From the NCBI GenBank assembly GCA_002505775.1, contig DAVY01000009.1:36065-100064 (forward strand): a DNA stretch of 64,000 bases. Direction: 5' to 3'. Source of the stretch: Euryarchaeota archaeon UBA130 (GTDB lineage Archaea > Thermoplasmatota > Poseidoniia > Poseidoniales > Thalassarchaeaceae). Below, in pieces: positions 8,325 through 17,459 of the stretch; within the stretch, counting starts at the first letter, position 1, and every line of letters starts with the position of its first letter. The notes beneath the pieces were generated by a model. It saw only the letters and a list, made by a program, of their open reading frames with translations, had not been told where the DNA came from and did not search any database. A program made the translations under genes and the position numbers.

Positions 8325-11276
8325 CTAGCGCCAGAATGGACGAGTCCTAGCATATTGCAATTCAGAATTATGTATGGACCTCAGTAATCTTACCCTATCC
8401 CCAGGGGGGCCTCTTAGAATTCTGGTTGCTGTATCCTCCCCAACTCCTCTGCCCATCAAGCAAAGAATAGCATCCTGACCATGTGTCCTCACAAGCTCTG
8501 CGTTCCTCTGAATTCTTCCTGTGATTTTCTCGTCCGAGCTTCTAATCCTCTCTAAAAGAGATTTTTCTAGTCTTTCTGGAGCACAGGCCTGCATAGTTCC
8601 CCCGCAACCCGAACAAGGAGATATCTGGGCCAATCTTTCTACCCGTCTCCTGGTTTTACTTTCACAATTCAAGCAAATTAGAACCGCTCGTTCATTGAGG
8701 AGGCGTGTCTCCAGCCTCTCTCTAATTTCGACATCACTCCATGCTGGAAGTAACAAATCCATCTCAGCTCTTGGTGATCTGCCAAGCCTCCCTGGGGCAG
8801 TAATGTGGACCTCTACACTCCCATTACTTATCTGTCGAAGTAGGTCCTGCGTCCCTTCGATATCCATCCTCTCATGGAAAAGCTTCTCGAGAGACTCTTC
8901 GATTACGGGGGTTCCTCTGTATCTCTGCATCAAACCCTCTAGATTGACCTTCCTAGGGTCCGTGCCTTTCTGAAGAATCCCCATCTTCCTAGCAACCTGA
9001 ACCACTCTCCATCTGATTGCTCTACCATTAGGGATAGTCATCCACATAATGGAAGGAATTGATGATGAAGGGGTTTCATTGAGTAGATTCACGACATCAC
9101 TGGCAGACAATGAGGGAACCTGTAGTGAGATCCTGTATGGATCAATCGTTGATCTTCCCATCTTCCCGTCCTTCAAAGAACCCATTGCCTGTAGAAGATG
9201 TCCAAGTGTCTCATTTACCCTAGATCCCCTGCAGGTATTCACAATTATGGCCCCATCACTTTCTGAAACTGTAATAGTGTTCTCATCTGGAATTACGCCA
9301 GATGCATCGTAATGTTCAGTGACGGTACTGATGAGATGATTACGTGCATCCTCAGATAATGGATACTCACCGAGGTCGCGAGCTTCACCATTCGAAGCAC
9401 CGATGGCAATGGCAACAGATCTTCTGAGCATACCGACCTCCATAGCAACCTCAATCGGGACCGGAGGTAACTCCCCAGACCATACAGGGACTTCTCCCGA
9501 ATCATTGATTGGAATGACCAGAATTTCTTCTTGATCGGGGTCAGCATCGACAATTTGCCAGGTTCTCCCAGCCATCACGAAAGCTCTACTGCCACTTTTT
9601 CCGTCCCCTTCTCCACCCAGAGAAAGAACAAACGCCTCGTCTACAGACCCAAGGACACTCCTGCCAACTGCGTCTCTCACTCTGTAAGATAACTCGTCTG
9701 GAATCATTGAGATATGGTCAATCCGGTTTCTGCCTAGTCTAGCTGAAGGAGAGAACCACCCCTCTTTCAGTGATTCTGGAAGTCCTGATATCAACTGTTT
9801 CCTCCATTTTATCTTCTTCGAATCATCAATCTCTTGATCCCATGATGGCCTCTCAAGAGGAGCATCACCTTCTGTAATATCTGCCAATCTAGACCAAAGC
9901 TTTGGCGACCAAGAGGTAACGTCAGATTCATTGGGGTCTTCGACGAAATTTATCATCCACCTATCGCTAAGTACTCTGAGCAGGGAGATGGTATCCTCCC
10001 TATTCCACTTATTGAAGATTGAACACCTCGCTATTATGTCGGTAGCTAAGTCAATTGGAACTACCCCCCTCTCAATTGACATCTGCATAAATTGGTTTGC
10101 GGCAACGATACCTGGATTAGTGCGCCATTCGACACCCTCTAATTCTCCATGCATGGCCTTTCGGGCAATAACCGCACCTTCGGCAACCTCGTCAGTCTCC
10201 CATGCCAGCAATTCCCCTCTTCCGGTACCTCCGATGGTATGTTCTGCCCTGCCCATCCTCTGGAGAAGCCGATCAACAGCTCTGGGACTTTGTATTTGAT
10301 GGACTCTTTTGATTGAACCTATGTCTATCCCAAGCTCAAGGCTACTAGTACATACTATGGCATGCAAATCTCCGTTTCGGAGCCTTTCCTCCATTTCCAT
10401 CCTGGTCTCAGCGGCAAGACTTCCATGGTGGACGCCAAGTTTCAAGTCTGGATTAATCCCTCTTAGTCGCTGGGAAACTGATTCTGCAGCATTACGTGAG
10501 TTAACGAAAACCAATGCCGGGTAGCTCTCATAGAGAGATTTTGCAAGCCTCCTATGAGCTGCAACTGAATGGGGTGAACTTGACCAAATTATTGACGTAG
10601 CTTCATCTGATGGGTCCGGCATTTCTCTGTGGACCAAAACTTCGGTGGATCTTGGAGAAGGGCCAACAATTGCGATAGCATCTCTCGATAGCCATCTAGC
10701 TGTTTCATCAGGATTTCCAACTGTGGCAGAAAGGCCGATCCGCTGGAACCCATTCGGACAATATTCATTGATTCTTTCCAGAGCAACCAACAATTGTGCG
10801 CCTCTTTCCGATGATGCTAGGTCATGTACTTCATCTAATACCACTGCCTTTATTCTGGATAAATGTCCCCTCAGTCTACTTCCGAGGAGCATTATTTGTG
10901 CAGTCTCAGGAGTTGTGATCAGTAGGTTCGGGGGATTTTTCGACTGCTTCGCCCTCTCTCTTTGCGAAGTATCGCCATGTCTTAGCCCAACAGTTATTCC
11001 CAAGGGTTCTAGCATTTCGGCAAGCCTCCTGTCAATATCCCTGTTTAGTGCTCTGAGAGGGGTAATGTAGAGTATCGATAGCCCCTCCCAATTCTCTGAG
11101 ATGAATCTGGATGCCAAAGGAAGGATTGCAGCCTCAGTTTTTCCACTTCCAGTGGGTGAGACCAGGACTCTATCAAATCCAGACACCAGGTCTTCCATGG
11201 ACGAGCTCTGTATCGAAGAGAGTGTCCACTTCCTACTATCGATAAGTCCTCTGACCTTAGGATGGAGAATGGTCAT
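8325..11276 (-). CDS. lhr: Lhr-type DNA/RNA helicase (archaeal)
   Basis: 983 residues. Helicase domain 1 has Walker A SPTGSGKTEA (40-49), ITPLRALNRD, TTPETAQIML, DEVH (148-151) and SAT (183-185); domain 2 has VFVNSRNAAE, VHHGSL, CTSSLELGIDIG and QRMGRAEHT. A winged-helix and Lhr-core region follows, then a C-terminal zinc ribbon (CLNCESK...CSGCGG) and a short helix-hairpin-like end. Archaeal Lhr proteins unwind branched DNA and RNA:DNA hybrids and are linked to replication-coupled repair. The start ATG 11276 has GGGAG upstream. The gene ends 33 bases before the P-loop kinase start and may share its transcript. Confidence 0.93.
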   Translation of the reverse strand: MTILHPKVRGLIDSRKWTLSSIQSSSMEDLVSGFDRVLVSPTGSGKTEAAILPLASRFISENWEGLSILYITPLRALNRDIDRRLAEMLEPLGITVGLRHGDTSQRERAKQSKNPPNLLITTPETAQIMLLGSRLRGHLSRIKAVVLDEVHDLASSERGAQLLVALERINEYCPNGFQRIGLSATVGNPDETARWLSRDAIAIVGPSPRSTEVLVHREMPDPSDEATSIIWSSSPHSVAAHRRLAKSLYESYPALVFVNSRNAAESVSQRLRGINPDLKLGVHHGSLAAETRMEMEERLRNGDLHAIVCTSSLELGIDIGSIKRVHQIQSPRAVDRLLQRMGRAEHTIGGTGRGELLAWETDEVAEGAVIARKAMHGELEGVEWRTNPGIVAANQFMQMSIERGVVPIDLATDIIARCSIFNKWNREDTISLLRVLSDRWMINFVEDPNESDVTSWSPKLWSRLADITEGDAPLERPSWDQEIDDSKKIKWRKQLISGLPESLKEGWFSPSARLGRNRIDHISMIPDELSYRVRDAVGRSVLGSVDEAFVLSLGGEGDGKSGSRAFVMAGRTWQIVDADPDQEEILVIPINDSGEVPVWSGELPPVPIEVAMEVGMLRRSVAIAIGASNGEARDLGEYPLSEDARNHLISTVTEHYDASGVIPDENTITVSESDGAIIVNTCRGSRVNETLGHLLQAMGSLKDGKMGRSTIDPYRISLQVPSLSASDVVNLLNETPSSSIPSIMWMTIPNGRAIRWRVVQVARKMGILQKGTDPRKVNLEGLMQRYRGTPVIEESLEKLFHERMDIEGTQDLLRQISNGSVEVHITAPGRLGRSPRAEMDLLLPAWSDVEIRERLETRLLNERAVLICLNCESKTRRRVERLAQISPCSGCGGTMQACAPERLEKSLLERIRSSDEKITGRIQRNAELVRTHGQDAILCLMGRGVGEDTATRILRGPPGDRVRLLRSIHNSELQYARTRPFWR

Positions 11277-11287
11277 GGTGCTCCCAA

Positions 11288-12580
11288 CTAGATTTCCGAA
11301 GAAGGATGAGGTGGCAAATCATCGGACCAATCTGACATTTCGTTCAGTGTCCTAGTCACGTTAGTCACCTCTCCCTGCTCCCAATAATCCACGCCGATGA
11401 ATGTAGGCCTATTACCTACAGTTTCCCAGCATAGCAGAGCTCTTTCCAGTAAAGTATCGTAAGAATTGACCTGAGATGCCTTATTTGCATCCGATAATCC
11501 AAAAGTACTCAACCAGTTATTCATGTGCCAAACAGGTTGGCCTAAGTCGCCTCTCCCTAGGTCACAAGTCATTTCATCTTGGCTAGACTCTCCGTATGGG
11601 GTATCCCAAGTGTGCTTCCAAGCTGGTAATAATTTAGTGAAATTATATTCATATTCCATCTCGATGAAAATCACGACATCAGTCCCAGATAGTGCCATAT
11701 CTCCTATTGATGGCCAGGGGCTTCCTAATTCGTGGATGTAAGCCCTTTCCAAGATTCCTGTCTCATTTAGTAGGTACTCCAGATGCTCCCCTGGAACTCG
11801 ATAGTTCTGTATCAGGAGACTGACTATGTCACCACTGCTGTTGTTGTGGAGCGAACTTAAATTTCTGAGCCAAGCAAAGGCATCAACACTACCAAACAAA
11901 CACGGGGGAGTATTCGGTAAGGACAATGCATGGCAAAAAACTACATCCTCCTTTTCATTATTCAATTCAGACGGGTGATAAGGGTCCAACATGAAGGCTC
12001 TGATACCATCCTCCCATTGACTCTGCAAACCAGTATGATGGTTTATTCCAGCAATTATGCCATCTTCCGGGGTTGAGAATGAGTTATGAGATTCAGCGAA
12101 GGTAAAATCGTCATAAGTTCTCAAACAGTATTTGCTCATTCCATGGCAAGTGATGTAGTCCTCACTATCCAGGTAATCCAAACCTCTGGCTTGCTCCCAC
12201 TCATTTGGTAGGCCATCGCCGTCAGCATCCAAATCCAGTGTATCACAAATCATATCTCCATCATAATCCTCAGGAACCGATTTATTGTCTCGTGGATCTG
12301 TGGAGCAATCTAACTCCGTAAAGTCCCCCCAAAGATCCCCATCATCGTCACTATCGAGGAAGTCGCAGACCAGGTCTCCATCAATATCTGATGGAACACT
12401 GGTGGAGGTGAAAGGGTCAGTAGTACAATTTAGCTCCATATCATTGTCCCATCCATCTCCATCAATATCCAGATCTTCACTGTCTTGAATTCCATCTCCA
12501 TCCAAATCAGGAGCGTTAGCCATACAACCAGATGTTAGGATAAAAATAACCATCACTGCTGGCAGGGGGCTCCTTTCCAT
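11288..12580 (-). CDS. PI-PLC X-domain-like lipoprotein with calcium-binding repeats
   Basis: 430 residues. A lipoprotein signal peptide (LTSGC lipobox, Cys19) suggests anchoring to the outer face of the membrane. Residues about 24-125 hold three thrombospondin type 3-like blocks (DGDG, DIDGDG, DADGDG). The C-terminal two thirds look like a PLC-like phosphodiesterase: ESHNSF with His at about 165, GIRAFMLDPYH, and FCHALS with His at about 217, the two histidines expected for PI-PLC type catalysis. Bacterial relatives cleave phosphoinositides, but archaeal lipids have ether cores, so the substrate may be an archaeal phosphoinositol lipid or dissolved lipid (inference). ATG 12580 was chosen because GGAGG precedes it; ATG 12607 would lengthen the signal peptide. 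Confidence 0.8.
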   Translation of the reverse strand: MERSPLPAVMVIFILTSGCMANAPDLDGDGIQDSEDLDIDGDGWDNDMELNCTTDPFTSTSVPSDIDGDLVCDFLDSDDDGDLWGDFTELDCSTDPRDNKSVPEDYDGDMICDTLDLDADGDGLPNEWEQARGLDYLDSEDYITCHGMSKYCLRTYDDFTFAESHNSFSTPEDGIIAGINHHTGLQSQWEDGIRAFMLDPYHPSELNNEKEDVVFCHALSLPNTPPCLFGSVDAFAWLRNLSSLHNNSSGDIVSLLIQNYRVPGEHLEYLLNETGILERAYIHELGSPWPSIGDMALSGTDVVIFIEMEYEYNFTKLLPAWKHTWDTPYGESSQDEMTCDLGRGDLGQPVWHMNNWLSTFGLSDANKASQVNSYDTLLERALLCWETVGNRPTFIGVDYWEQGEVTNVTRTLNEMSDWSDDLPPHPSSEI

Positions 12581-12584
12581 CAAA

Positions 12585-12589
12585 CCTCC
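12585..12589 (-). promoter_or_regulatory. Shine-Dalgarno site before the PI-PLC-like lipoprotein
   Basis: GGAGG on the minus strand, four bases before ATG 12580. It supports that start over ATG 12607 and yields a normal short lipoprotein signal peptide. Confidence 0.6.
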
Positions 12590-12690
12590 ATAACATGGTC
12601 TTCTCATGAACCAATCGGATGAAAATCTTCAATTGTATCAGTCAGAAAATAGGAAGTGACTAATCATATGTGCTCTGTCCAGTGGTTGCT

Positions 12691-13509
12691 ATGGCTCGCG
12701 GAAGGGTAACCAGGAAGGGTGTTCTGACCAAGTGGTGGGAATCTAATAAGGACAGCCAGTTTCAAATCATAACTTACGCTACAATTCTATCATGTGCATC
12801 TATGGCATGGGGGTTCATTTTCCTATTTATGCTCGGAGGAGCCACAGATCCTTCACATCAAGATAGCTTGGTCCCATTCAGTTGGCTCTGTTTGGTTGTT
12901 GGGTCATTTACCTCATTCTACACTCTACCTGAGTTTGGTTATTTTTGGTCGCAAAGAACAGCTTTGGAGGAAATACTTGAGTTGGATGCAAGGACTGAAG
13001 TCCTCAAAAGGAGGAAAGAGGCGGAAGATGCCGCAGATATTCTCGGCCCTAAATATCAATCAAGGCTTATGGGACTATACGATCATTACCAGATTAGAGG
13101 AGGGAGGAGGTTCAAGGTAGACGCTTCTCCTGTAAAGAATTCCCTAACCGAAAAAACTCCAGTCGTAGGCAGGGAATTTCAACGTCAGTGGTGGCAAACA
13201 GAAAACTCCAAACTTTCAGAATTCCTTCCAGCTCTCTCGATCCTCAAAACAAAGAAGGCAAATAGAATGATAATCGTTTTCTCGACATTGGCAATCGCCC
13301 TACTACTCCTCAACACCCTCTTTGGAATACATATTGGCATAGGGGGAATAAATCACGAAACCTTAGATCTTTCAGCATATCTGTTGTCGACGGAAAATGT
13401 TACTTTTAATCCTCCTCATTTAGACTCTGTAAGCCTATTATTAATCGCCTTCTTTTCTTTAATCTTAGATTTTACCAGGCCTCCAGTGATATTTCAAGAG
13501 GAGGAGTGA
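12691..13509 (+). CDS. Unknown four-helix membrane protein, coupled to signal peptidase
   Basis: 272 residues from ATG 12691 (GTG 12670 is possible). Two membrane helices lie at about residues 25-45 and 60-80; then a charged cytoplasmic stretch of about 95 residues with a helical, Glu/Lys-rich part (LEEILELDARTEVLKRRKE); then two more helices near 195-215 and 245-265. I recognise no family. The stop is one base from the signal peptidase ATG, so the two are probably translated together, and the protein may help the peptidase or act on the same clients. This is inferred from position only. Confidence 0.65.
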   Translation: MARGRVTRKGVLTKWWESNKDSQFQIITYATILSCASMAWGFIFLFMLGGATDPSHQDSLVPFSWLCLVVGSFTSFYTLPEFGYFWSQRTALEEILELDARTEVLKRRKEAEDAADILGPKYQSRLMGLYDHYQIRGGRRFKVDASPVKNSLTEKTPVVGREFQRQWWQTENSKLSEFLPALSILKTKKANRMIIVFSTLAIALLLLNTLFGIHIGIGGINHETLDLSAYLLSTENVTFNPPHLDSVSLLLIAFFSLILDFTRPPVIFQEEE

Positions 13510-13510
13510 G

Positions 13511-14320
13511 ATGAACAGTGCAGTATTCAGAGAAGTATTTCTTGCAGGTGGTCTAGTCTCTCTTCTTCTAGGCGCAATGTTTCTCTCAACAGGAACATTC
13601 CCCCCTATGGTTGTGGTCGAATCTGGATCGATGATGCATGACGAAGATGGAAAAATCGGCGTAATAGACCCAGGTGATTTAGTCCTGGTAATTAATCCAG
13701 CCAGAAAAAATGTAGTGACATATGTTGAAGCCACAGACACGAATGATGATAATTTTGGATACAAGTCTCATGGGATGTACGGGGATGTAATTGTGTTTAG
13801 TAAAAATGGGGGTACTGATACTCCTGTAATCCACAGGGCGCTTCTGAAGGCTGTCCATAATGACACAGGTGGGTGGGATGTCCCAGGTACCACCCTGAGG
13901 GGGGTTAGTAGTATCAATTGGACGCTTGAATATAGCTGTGTTTCATATCATGGCTCGGTTTATGAACTGAAGATAGATGATTGGGTCCCCTCTCATGAAG
14001 GATATCTTACAACTGGGGATAATCAGGATACCAATGGATGTAGGATAGACCAACTTTCAGCTACCGGCCAAGATGGAAGAAATGGGCTTTTAGATGAGAA
14101 TAATAATCCAGTTACTGCGGTGAAGGATGAATGGATAATTGGGATAGCCTCTTCGGAAATTCCATGGATTGGAGCGGCTAAATTATTCTTCTCCCCTCCT
14201 CCCTCTGCAGACTATGTTACGAGTAAGACTTGGACTATGCTGGGATTAGTAATCGCTTCGATATTGATTATTCCTAGTGTGGTAGATGCAACTTTCCCTC
14301 CAAAGGACGAAGAGGAATAA
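13511..14320 (+). CDS. Signal peptidase I, archaeal/ER-like S26B type
   Basis: 269 residues. An N-terminal membrane helix is followed by VVVESGSMM with the nucleophile Ser40, then VIHRAL with His108, and a TTGDNQDTNG box around Asp170. A Ser-His arrangement in place of the bacterial Ser-Lys dyad marks the S26B type found in archaea and the eukaryotic signal peptidase complex. A second helix near 233-253 ends the protein, with an acidic cytoplasmic tail. Between motifs there are acidic Asn/Asp-rich inserts (DTNDDN, LLDENNN). A strong ribosome-binding site (GAGGAGGAG) precedes ATG 13511. The stop is one base before the end of the convergent M50 protease gene. Confidence 0.88.
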   Translation: MNSAVFREVFLAGGLVSLLLGAMFLSTGTFPPMVVVESGSMMHDEDGKIGVIDPGDLVLVINPARKNVVTYVEATDTNDDNFGYKSHGMYGDVIVFSKNGGTDTPVIHRALLKAVHNDTGGWDVPGTTLRGVSSINWTLEYSCVSYHGSVYELKIDDWVPSHEGYLTTGDNQDTNGCRIDQLSATGQDGRNGLLDENNNPVTAVKDEWIIGIASSEIPWIGAAKLFFSPPPSADYVTSKTWTMLGLVIASILIIPSVVDATFPPKDEEE

Positions 14321-15844
14321 TCATACAATAAGCATCATAATAGGAATAAGTACGATAATCAACATTACCACTGTAGTCATTCCTCCGATAGACCCAGCAA
14401 TCCTCTCAACTCTTAGGGGATTACTCCCTTTCATGATTCTAGATAAAACGGAATGAGCGCCATCTTTGAGCATGTGGCCCCCATCGAAGGGAATTATTGG
14501 AAGGAGATTTAGAAATCCGAGTAGGAAGTTTACCCATATGAGCCAGAAAATAAAGTCAAAAAGATGCAGTAAGTTATCAGTACCCAGTGAGGATAGTATG
14601 AAACCATCATCGATTTCTATCATGCCCCTCTCGTGAAGATCCATTGTCTGTCCATCATATGACATGGGAGTCCCCATTATGGACAACGGAGTCAACAATA
14701 GTGTCAGCGCCTTCTGGCCTAAGGTGTATCTCTCTTCGAAAATGAACGAGAATCTATCTGTCTGATAAGTTCCTGACCTAGGGGAATTGACTCCGAGAAA
14801 AGCCTCACCCTCTCCAATTCCATAACTTTCCAACAAATCAGCCGTCCGATCCAGACACTCCTGATCATTATCACACAAATTCAGATAATATTGGGCTTTA
14901 TCTCCAAGAGTTACAAGTACATCAGAACTCTCTCCCCAAATCCTTTCTTCGTTATTATATGGAATTATAGTGAAAATAACCTCATCACCAGCTTCTAGAG
15001 AGTCCATTTGTGATGAAAATGAATCATAGTCGGTGACTGCGTTGCCGTCCACATGGGTAATTATATCGTAGGATTTGATACCCGCTTCGTCCGCACCTCC
15101 CTCATCGATAACCGCCAGTGGGTGTACGCCTGGATTTGTAGCAACGAAACCACTGGAAAGAAAGCCAATCACAATCAAGAAAACAAATGTAGCTACCAAA
15201 TTAATCGAGGGCCCAGCAGCGAAAAGCCTCATTCTCTCTCTTCTGGGAGCTAATACCATATCCATCTGTTCAGGTTCAGCGAATGCTCCTACTGGAATGG
15301 GTCCAGCAACTAGAAGTCCGAAGCTCCTAACCTCCATTCCATGTGCTCTGGCCTGTATTCCGTGACTATACTCATGAATAAGCAGGGTGAAGATGAGTGC
15401 CAAGGCAGGCCACCAGAAAGGTACGAAGCTCGTTACTCCGGGGATGAAAAGGATATCCGTAGCAGGTAGTGAGCCTTGTGGAGGAGAATTAATCGATGTA
15501 ACAAAAGCAAGAACCATCAAGGCTACAACTGAGAACATGACCAAGAAGCATAGCCAGATAGAAAACTCCCCATAAATCCTCCAGAATTTCCTATTCTTCG
15601 ATATGTATTCTAGGAAAACACGCCCCCTTGTTGTTCTGATCATCAGAATGACGCCAGCTACTCTTTCCAAATTCCATCTCTTTAGGAATCCTGAGCTCTC
15701 GAGATATATTAGCATAGTATACCATAGAGCTAGTCCAATAATCAGCCCTGCTGGAAGTATGTTTGAGTATACCCCGAATGCTAAGACAAATATCCAGAAG
15801 AAAGGAAACCCACTGGTCTCTGTGACCTCTCCATCTTCTCCCAT
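14321..15844 (-). CDS. Site-2 protease family membrane metalloprotease (M50) with PDZ domain
   Basis: 507 residues, about eight membrane segments. The zinc motif HEYSH is at 157-161, and the third ligand lies in the LLPIIPFDGGHML motif near 446-458. Between them a PDZ-like domain (VIDEGGADEAGIKSYDIITHVDG, about 235-300) recognises substrates in related proteases. Such enzymes cut transmembrane segments of regulators or remnants of exported proteins. It is convergent with the S26B signal peptidase with no spacer, and a third membrane protease (A22) lies at 4.4-5.7 kb. ATG 15844 gives a short cytoplasmic N-terminus before the first helix. Confidence 0.9.
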   Translation of the reverse strand: MGEDGEVTETSGFPFFWIFVLAFGVYSNILPAGLIIGLALWYTMLIYLESSGFLKRWNLERVAGVILMIRTTRGRVFLEYISKNRKFWRIYGEFSIWLCFLVMFSVVALMVLAFVTSINSPPQGSLPATDILFIPGVTSFVPFWWPALALIFTLLIHEYSHGIQARAHGMEVRSFGLLVAGPIPVGAFAEPEQMDMVLAPRRERMRLFAAGPSINLVATFVFLIVIGFLSSGFVATNPGVHPLAVIDEGGADEAGIKSYDIITHVDGNAVTDYDSFSSQMDSLEAGDEVIFTIIPYNNEERIWGESSDVLVTLGDKAQYYLNLCDNDQECLDRTADLLESYGIGEGEAFLGVNSPRSGTYQTDRFSFIFEERYTLGQKALTLLLTPLSIMGTPMSYDGQTMDLHERGMIEIDDGFILSSLGTDNLLHLFDFIFWLIWVNFLLGFLNLLPIIPFDGGHMLKDGAHSVLSRIMKGSNPLRVERIAGSIGGMTTVVMLIIVLIPIMMLIV

Positions 15845-15921
15845 GGATGCGACAGCACTTCCTTCCTATTCAACCTGCGTCCCACAAAAACACACATTAC
15901 ATCATACCTCAACGTGGATCC

Positions 15922-16107
15922 ATGACGGATATGCGGGAGCCTAACCCTTCCTCCAGAAAGCACTTCAGGGATATAGATTCACTTCGTAGAGAGAGAGATA
16001 GCATAATTAGGATTCTAAAGCAGGCAAATCTTGGTGATCTGAAGTCAGAACTAGAGAGATTAAACAAGTCATTTTCTGATTTGGAAAAGGATCTCAAAGG
16101 AGACTAG
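15922..16107 (+). CDS. Small coiled-coil protein
   Basis: 61 residues from ATG 15922 (ATG 15931 is also possible). It is almost entirely charged and helical: FRDIDSLRRERDSIIRIL then LKSELERLNKSFSDLEKDL, with a heptad spacing of Leu/Ile that suggests a short coiled coil. No membrane segment or signal. The frame is open to 15847, but the extra residues overlap the divergent M50 protease start region and look non-coding. Function unknown; the gene is short, so confidence is moderate. Confidence 0.55.
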   Translation: MTDMREPNPSSRKHFRDIDSLRRERDSIIRILKQANLGDLKSELERLNKSFSDLEKDLKGD

Positions 16108-16112
16108 TTCGA

Positions 16113-16697
16113 TTAAGATGCGATGTAGGAAGAAATCATTTCGCTCTGATTTACTTCCAAAGACCCAACCGCACTATCGGATTTACAAATAAGTGAAAGG
16201 AATTTATGCAGTGGCATTCCCTGCTCCCAGTCTAAGAATTCCTTACCGTTCCTAGTCAGTGGAAGGGAGGGAATACTTCTGGATAGGTGACGAAGCTTTC
16301 CACTCAGTCCAGAAACCTCTACTTTCATTATTCTCCAACTATCCCCCCTAACTCCCTTTAGTCTGTATGCATAGAGTGGAAGCAGACCACACCTCTCTCC
16401 CATATCTTTGAGAGATTTTAATTGGTCATATGTTCTTCCCGAAAGATAAAGTCGAGGTTTTTTTGACGATTTTACTTCTATTGGGAAGCATATATCACCC
16501 CTTAGCGCCAGTAAATCTCCCGTTCCTTCTGAACCACTGCCCGGGGCTCTCACTACGAGAAACGGCCTGTTAGTAACCCTCATTGCAAGGGATCTCTCTG
16601 CTTCCGAGCATGATCTCGTAACAGCCCTTACTCCGTTTATTTCTCCGGCTAAGACCGACCTAAGCTCCCTTTCATACTGGCTTCCAATACTGCCCAT
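16113..16697 (-). CDS. Hjc-like Holliday junction resolvase/PD-(D/E)XK nuclease
   Basis: 194 residues. The N-terminal 120 residues follow archaeal Hjc: YERELRSVL with Glu9, VVRAPGSGSEGTGDLLAL with Asp61, and IEVKSSK with Glu74 and Lys76, the metal-binding PD-(D/E)XK residues. LSGRTYDQLKSLKDMGERCG completes the fold. Hjc dimers cut four-way DNA junctions. The basic segment before motif 1 is longer than in crenarchaeal Hjc, and an extra C-terminal part of about 70 residues has no known motif. It ends five bases from the convergent coiled-coil gene. Confidence 0.82.
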   Translation of the reverse strand: MGSIGSQYERELRSVLAGEINGVRAVTRSCSEAERSLAMRVTNRPFLVVRAPGSGSEGTGDLLALRGDICFPIEVKSSKKPRLYLSGRTYDQLKSLKDMGERCGLLPLYAYRLKGVRGDSWRIMKVEVSGLSGKLRHLSRSIPSLPLTRNGKEFLDWEQGMPLHKFLSLICKSDSAVGSLEVNQSEMISSYIAS

Positions 16698-16741
16698 GCC
16701 CCTATAGTATTCTCAGGGTTAATGAGAACATTGGTCGTTCA

Positions 16742-17383
16742 TCACTGAATTTTGCCTTTTCTGAAATCTCTCGTCCTGTCCACTCCGGGAAACTGGTCCT
16801 CGCTTTCCCGGTATACAGTTTTCATATTGTTCAAGAAATTAACCTCATCAGTAACAATGAGGACCATGTCAACCCCAGGGTCCTCTTCCCCATCCATCCA
16901 GTCGAGTATGATTTCCATTGTCATCCGCGCCCCCTCTCTGTGGGGATAAGCAAAAACGTCCATCCCTAGAGGGGGTGTAACTACCGTTTTCCGGGGCACA
17001 ATCTTCGAAATTTCGTCAAACATTGCATTGTAAGAATTCACTAGAAGCTCTCTCCTGAAGTTATCCTGATTAGGCCTCCTGCAATCTGGTGCAACAACAT
17101 GAACTAAATTCTCTGCGGGAAGATTGTAGCCAGAGGTACTTACAGCTTCCCCTACTCCGCATGGTTGCTTGCCTTCTTTCCTTCTCTCTACAGCAATTTC
17201 CGTACACCTTGCCCTCAATTCGTCACCAGCCGCTAATTGCATCCTTTCATCCAAACCCTCTCGTCCAGCAAGTCTATTATTTGCGGGAATTACCATAATA
17301 TCCCCATCAACTCTGATGATGTTACCAAACTGCACCCTGACCTGTCCATGACGGCATTCCCTCACAATTATTGTCTCCGCCAT
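16742..17383 (-). CDS. Macro domain protein
   Basis: 213 residues from ATG 17383. VRVQFGNIIRVDGDIMVIPANN and LAGREGLDERMQLAAGDELRARC match the ADP-ribose-binding macro fold (core, then the glycine-containing ligand loop), with GVGEAVSTSGYNLP and HVVAPDCRRPN after it. TPPLGMDVFAYPHREGARM is the second loop. Macro domains bind or hydrolyse ADP-ribose, ADP-ribose-1''-phosphate or O-acetyl-ADP-ribose. Which of these applies here cannot be read. No ribosome-binding site is visible before 17383, which fits a leaderless message; an ATG at 17449 would add 22 atypical residues. Confidence 0.85.
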   Translation of the reverse strand: MAETIIVRECRHGQVRVQFGNIIRVDGDIMVIPANNRLAGREGLDERMQLAAGDELRARCTEIAVERRKEGKQPCGVGEAVSTSGYNLPAENLVHVVAPDCRRPNQDNFRRELLVNSYNAMFDEISKIVPRKTVVTPPLGMDVFAYPHREGARMTMEIILDWMDGEEDPGVDMVLIVTDEVNFLNNMKTVYRESEDQFPGVDRTRDFRKGKIQ

Positions 17384-17459
17384 AACATGACAAGGACGGT
17401 CATATGATAAGTAACCATCGACAAGATACAGAACCATCAATCGATGCATTCATTCGTCA

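Noticed and set aside
15075..15944. Several plus-strand open frames opposite the M50 protease
   Set aside because: The minus-strand gene has all its zinc and PDZ motifs here; the plus frames have low-complexity content.
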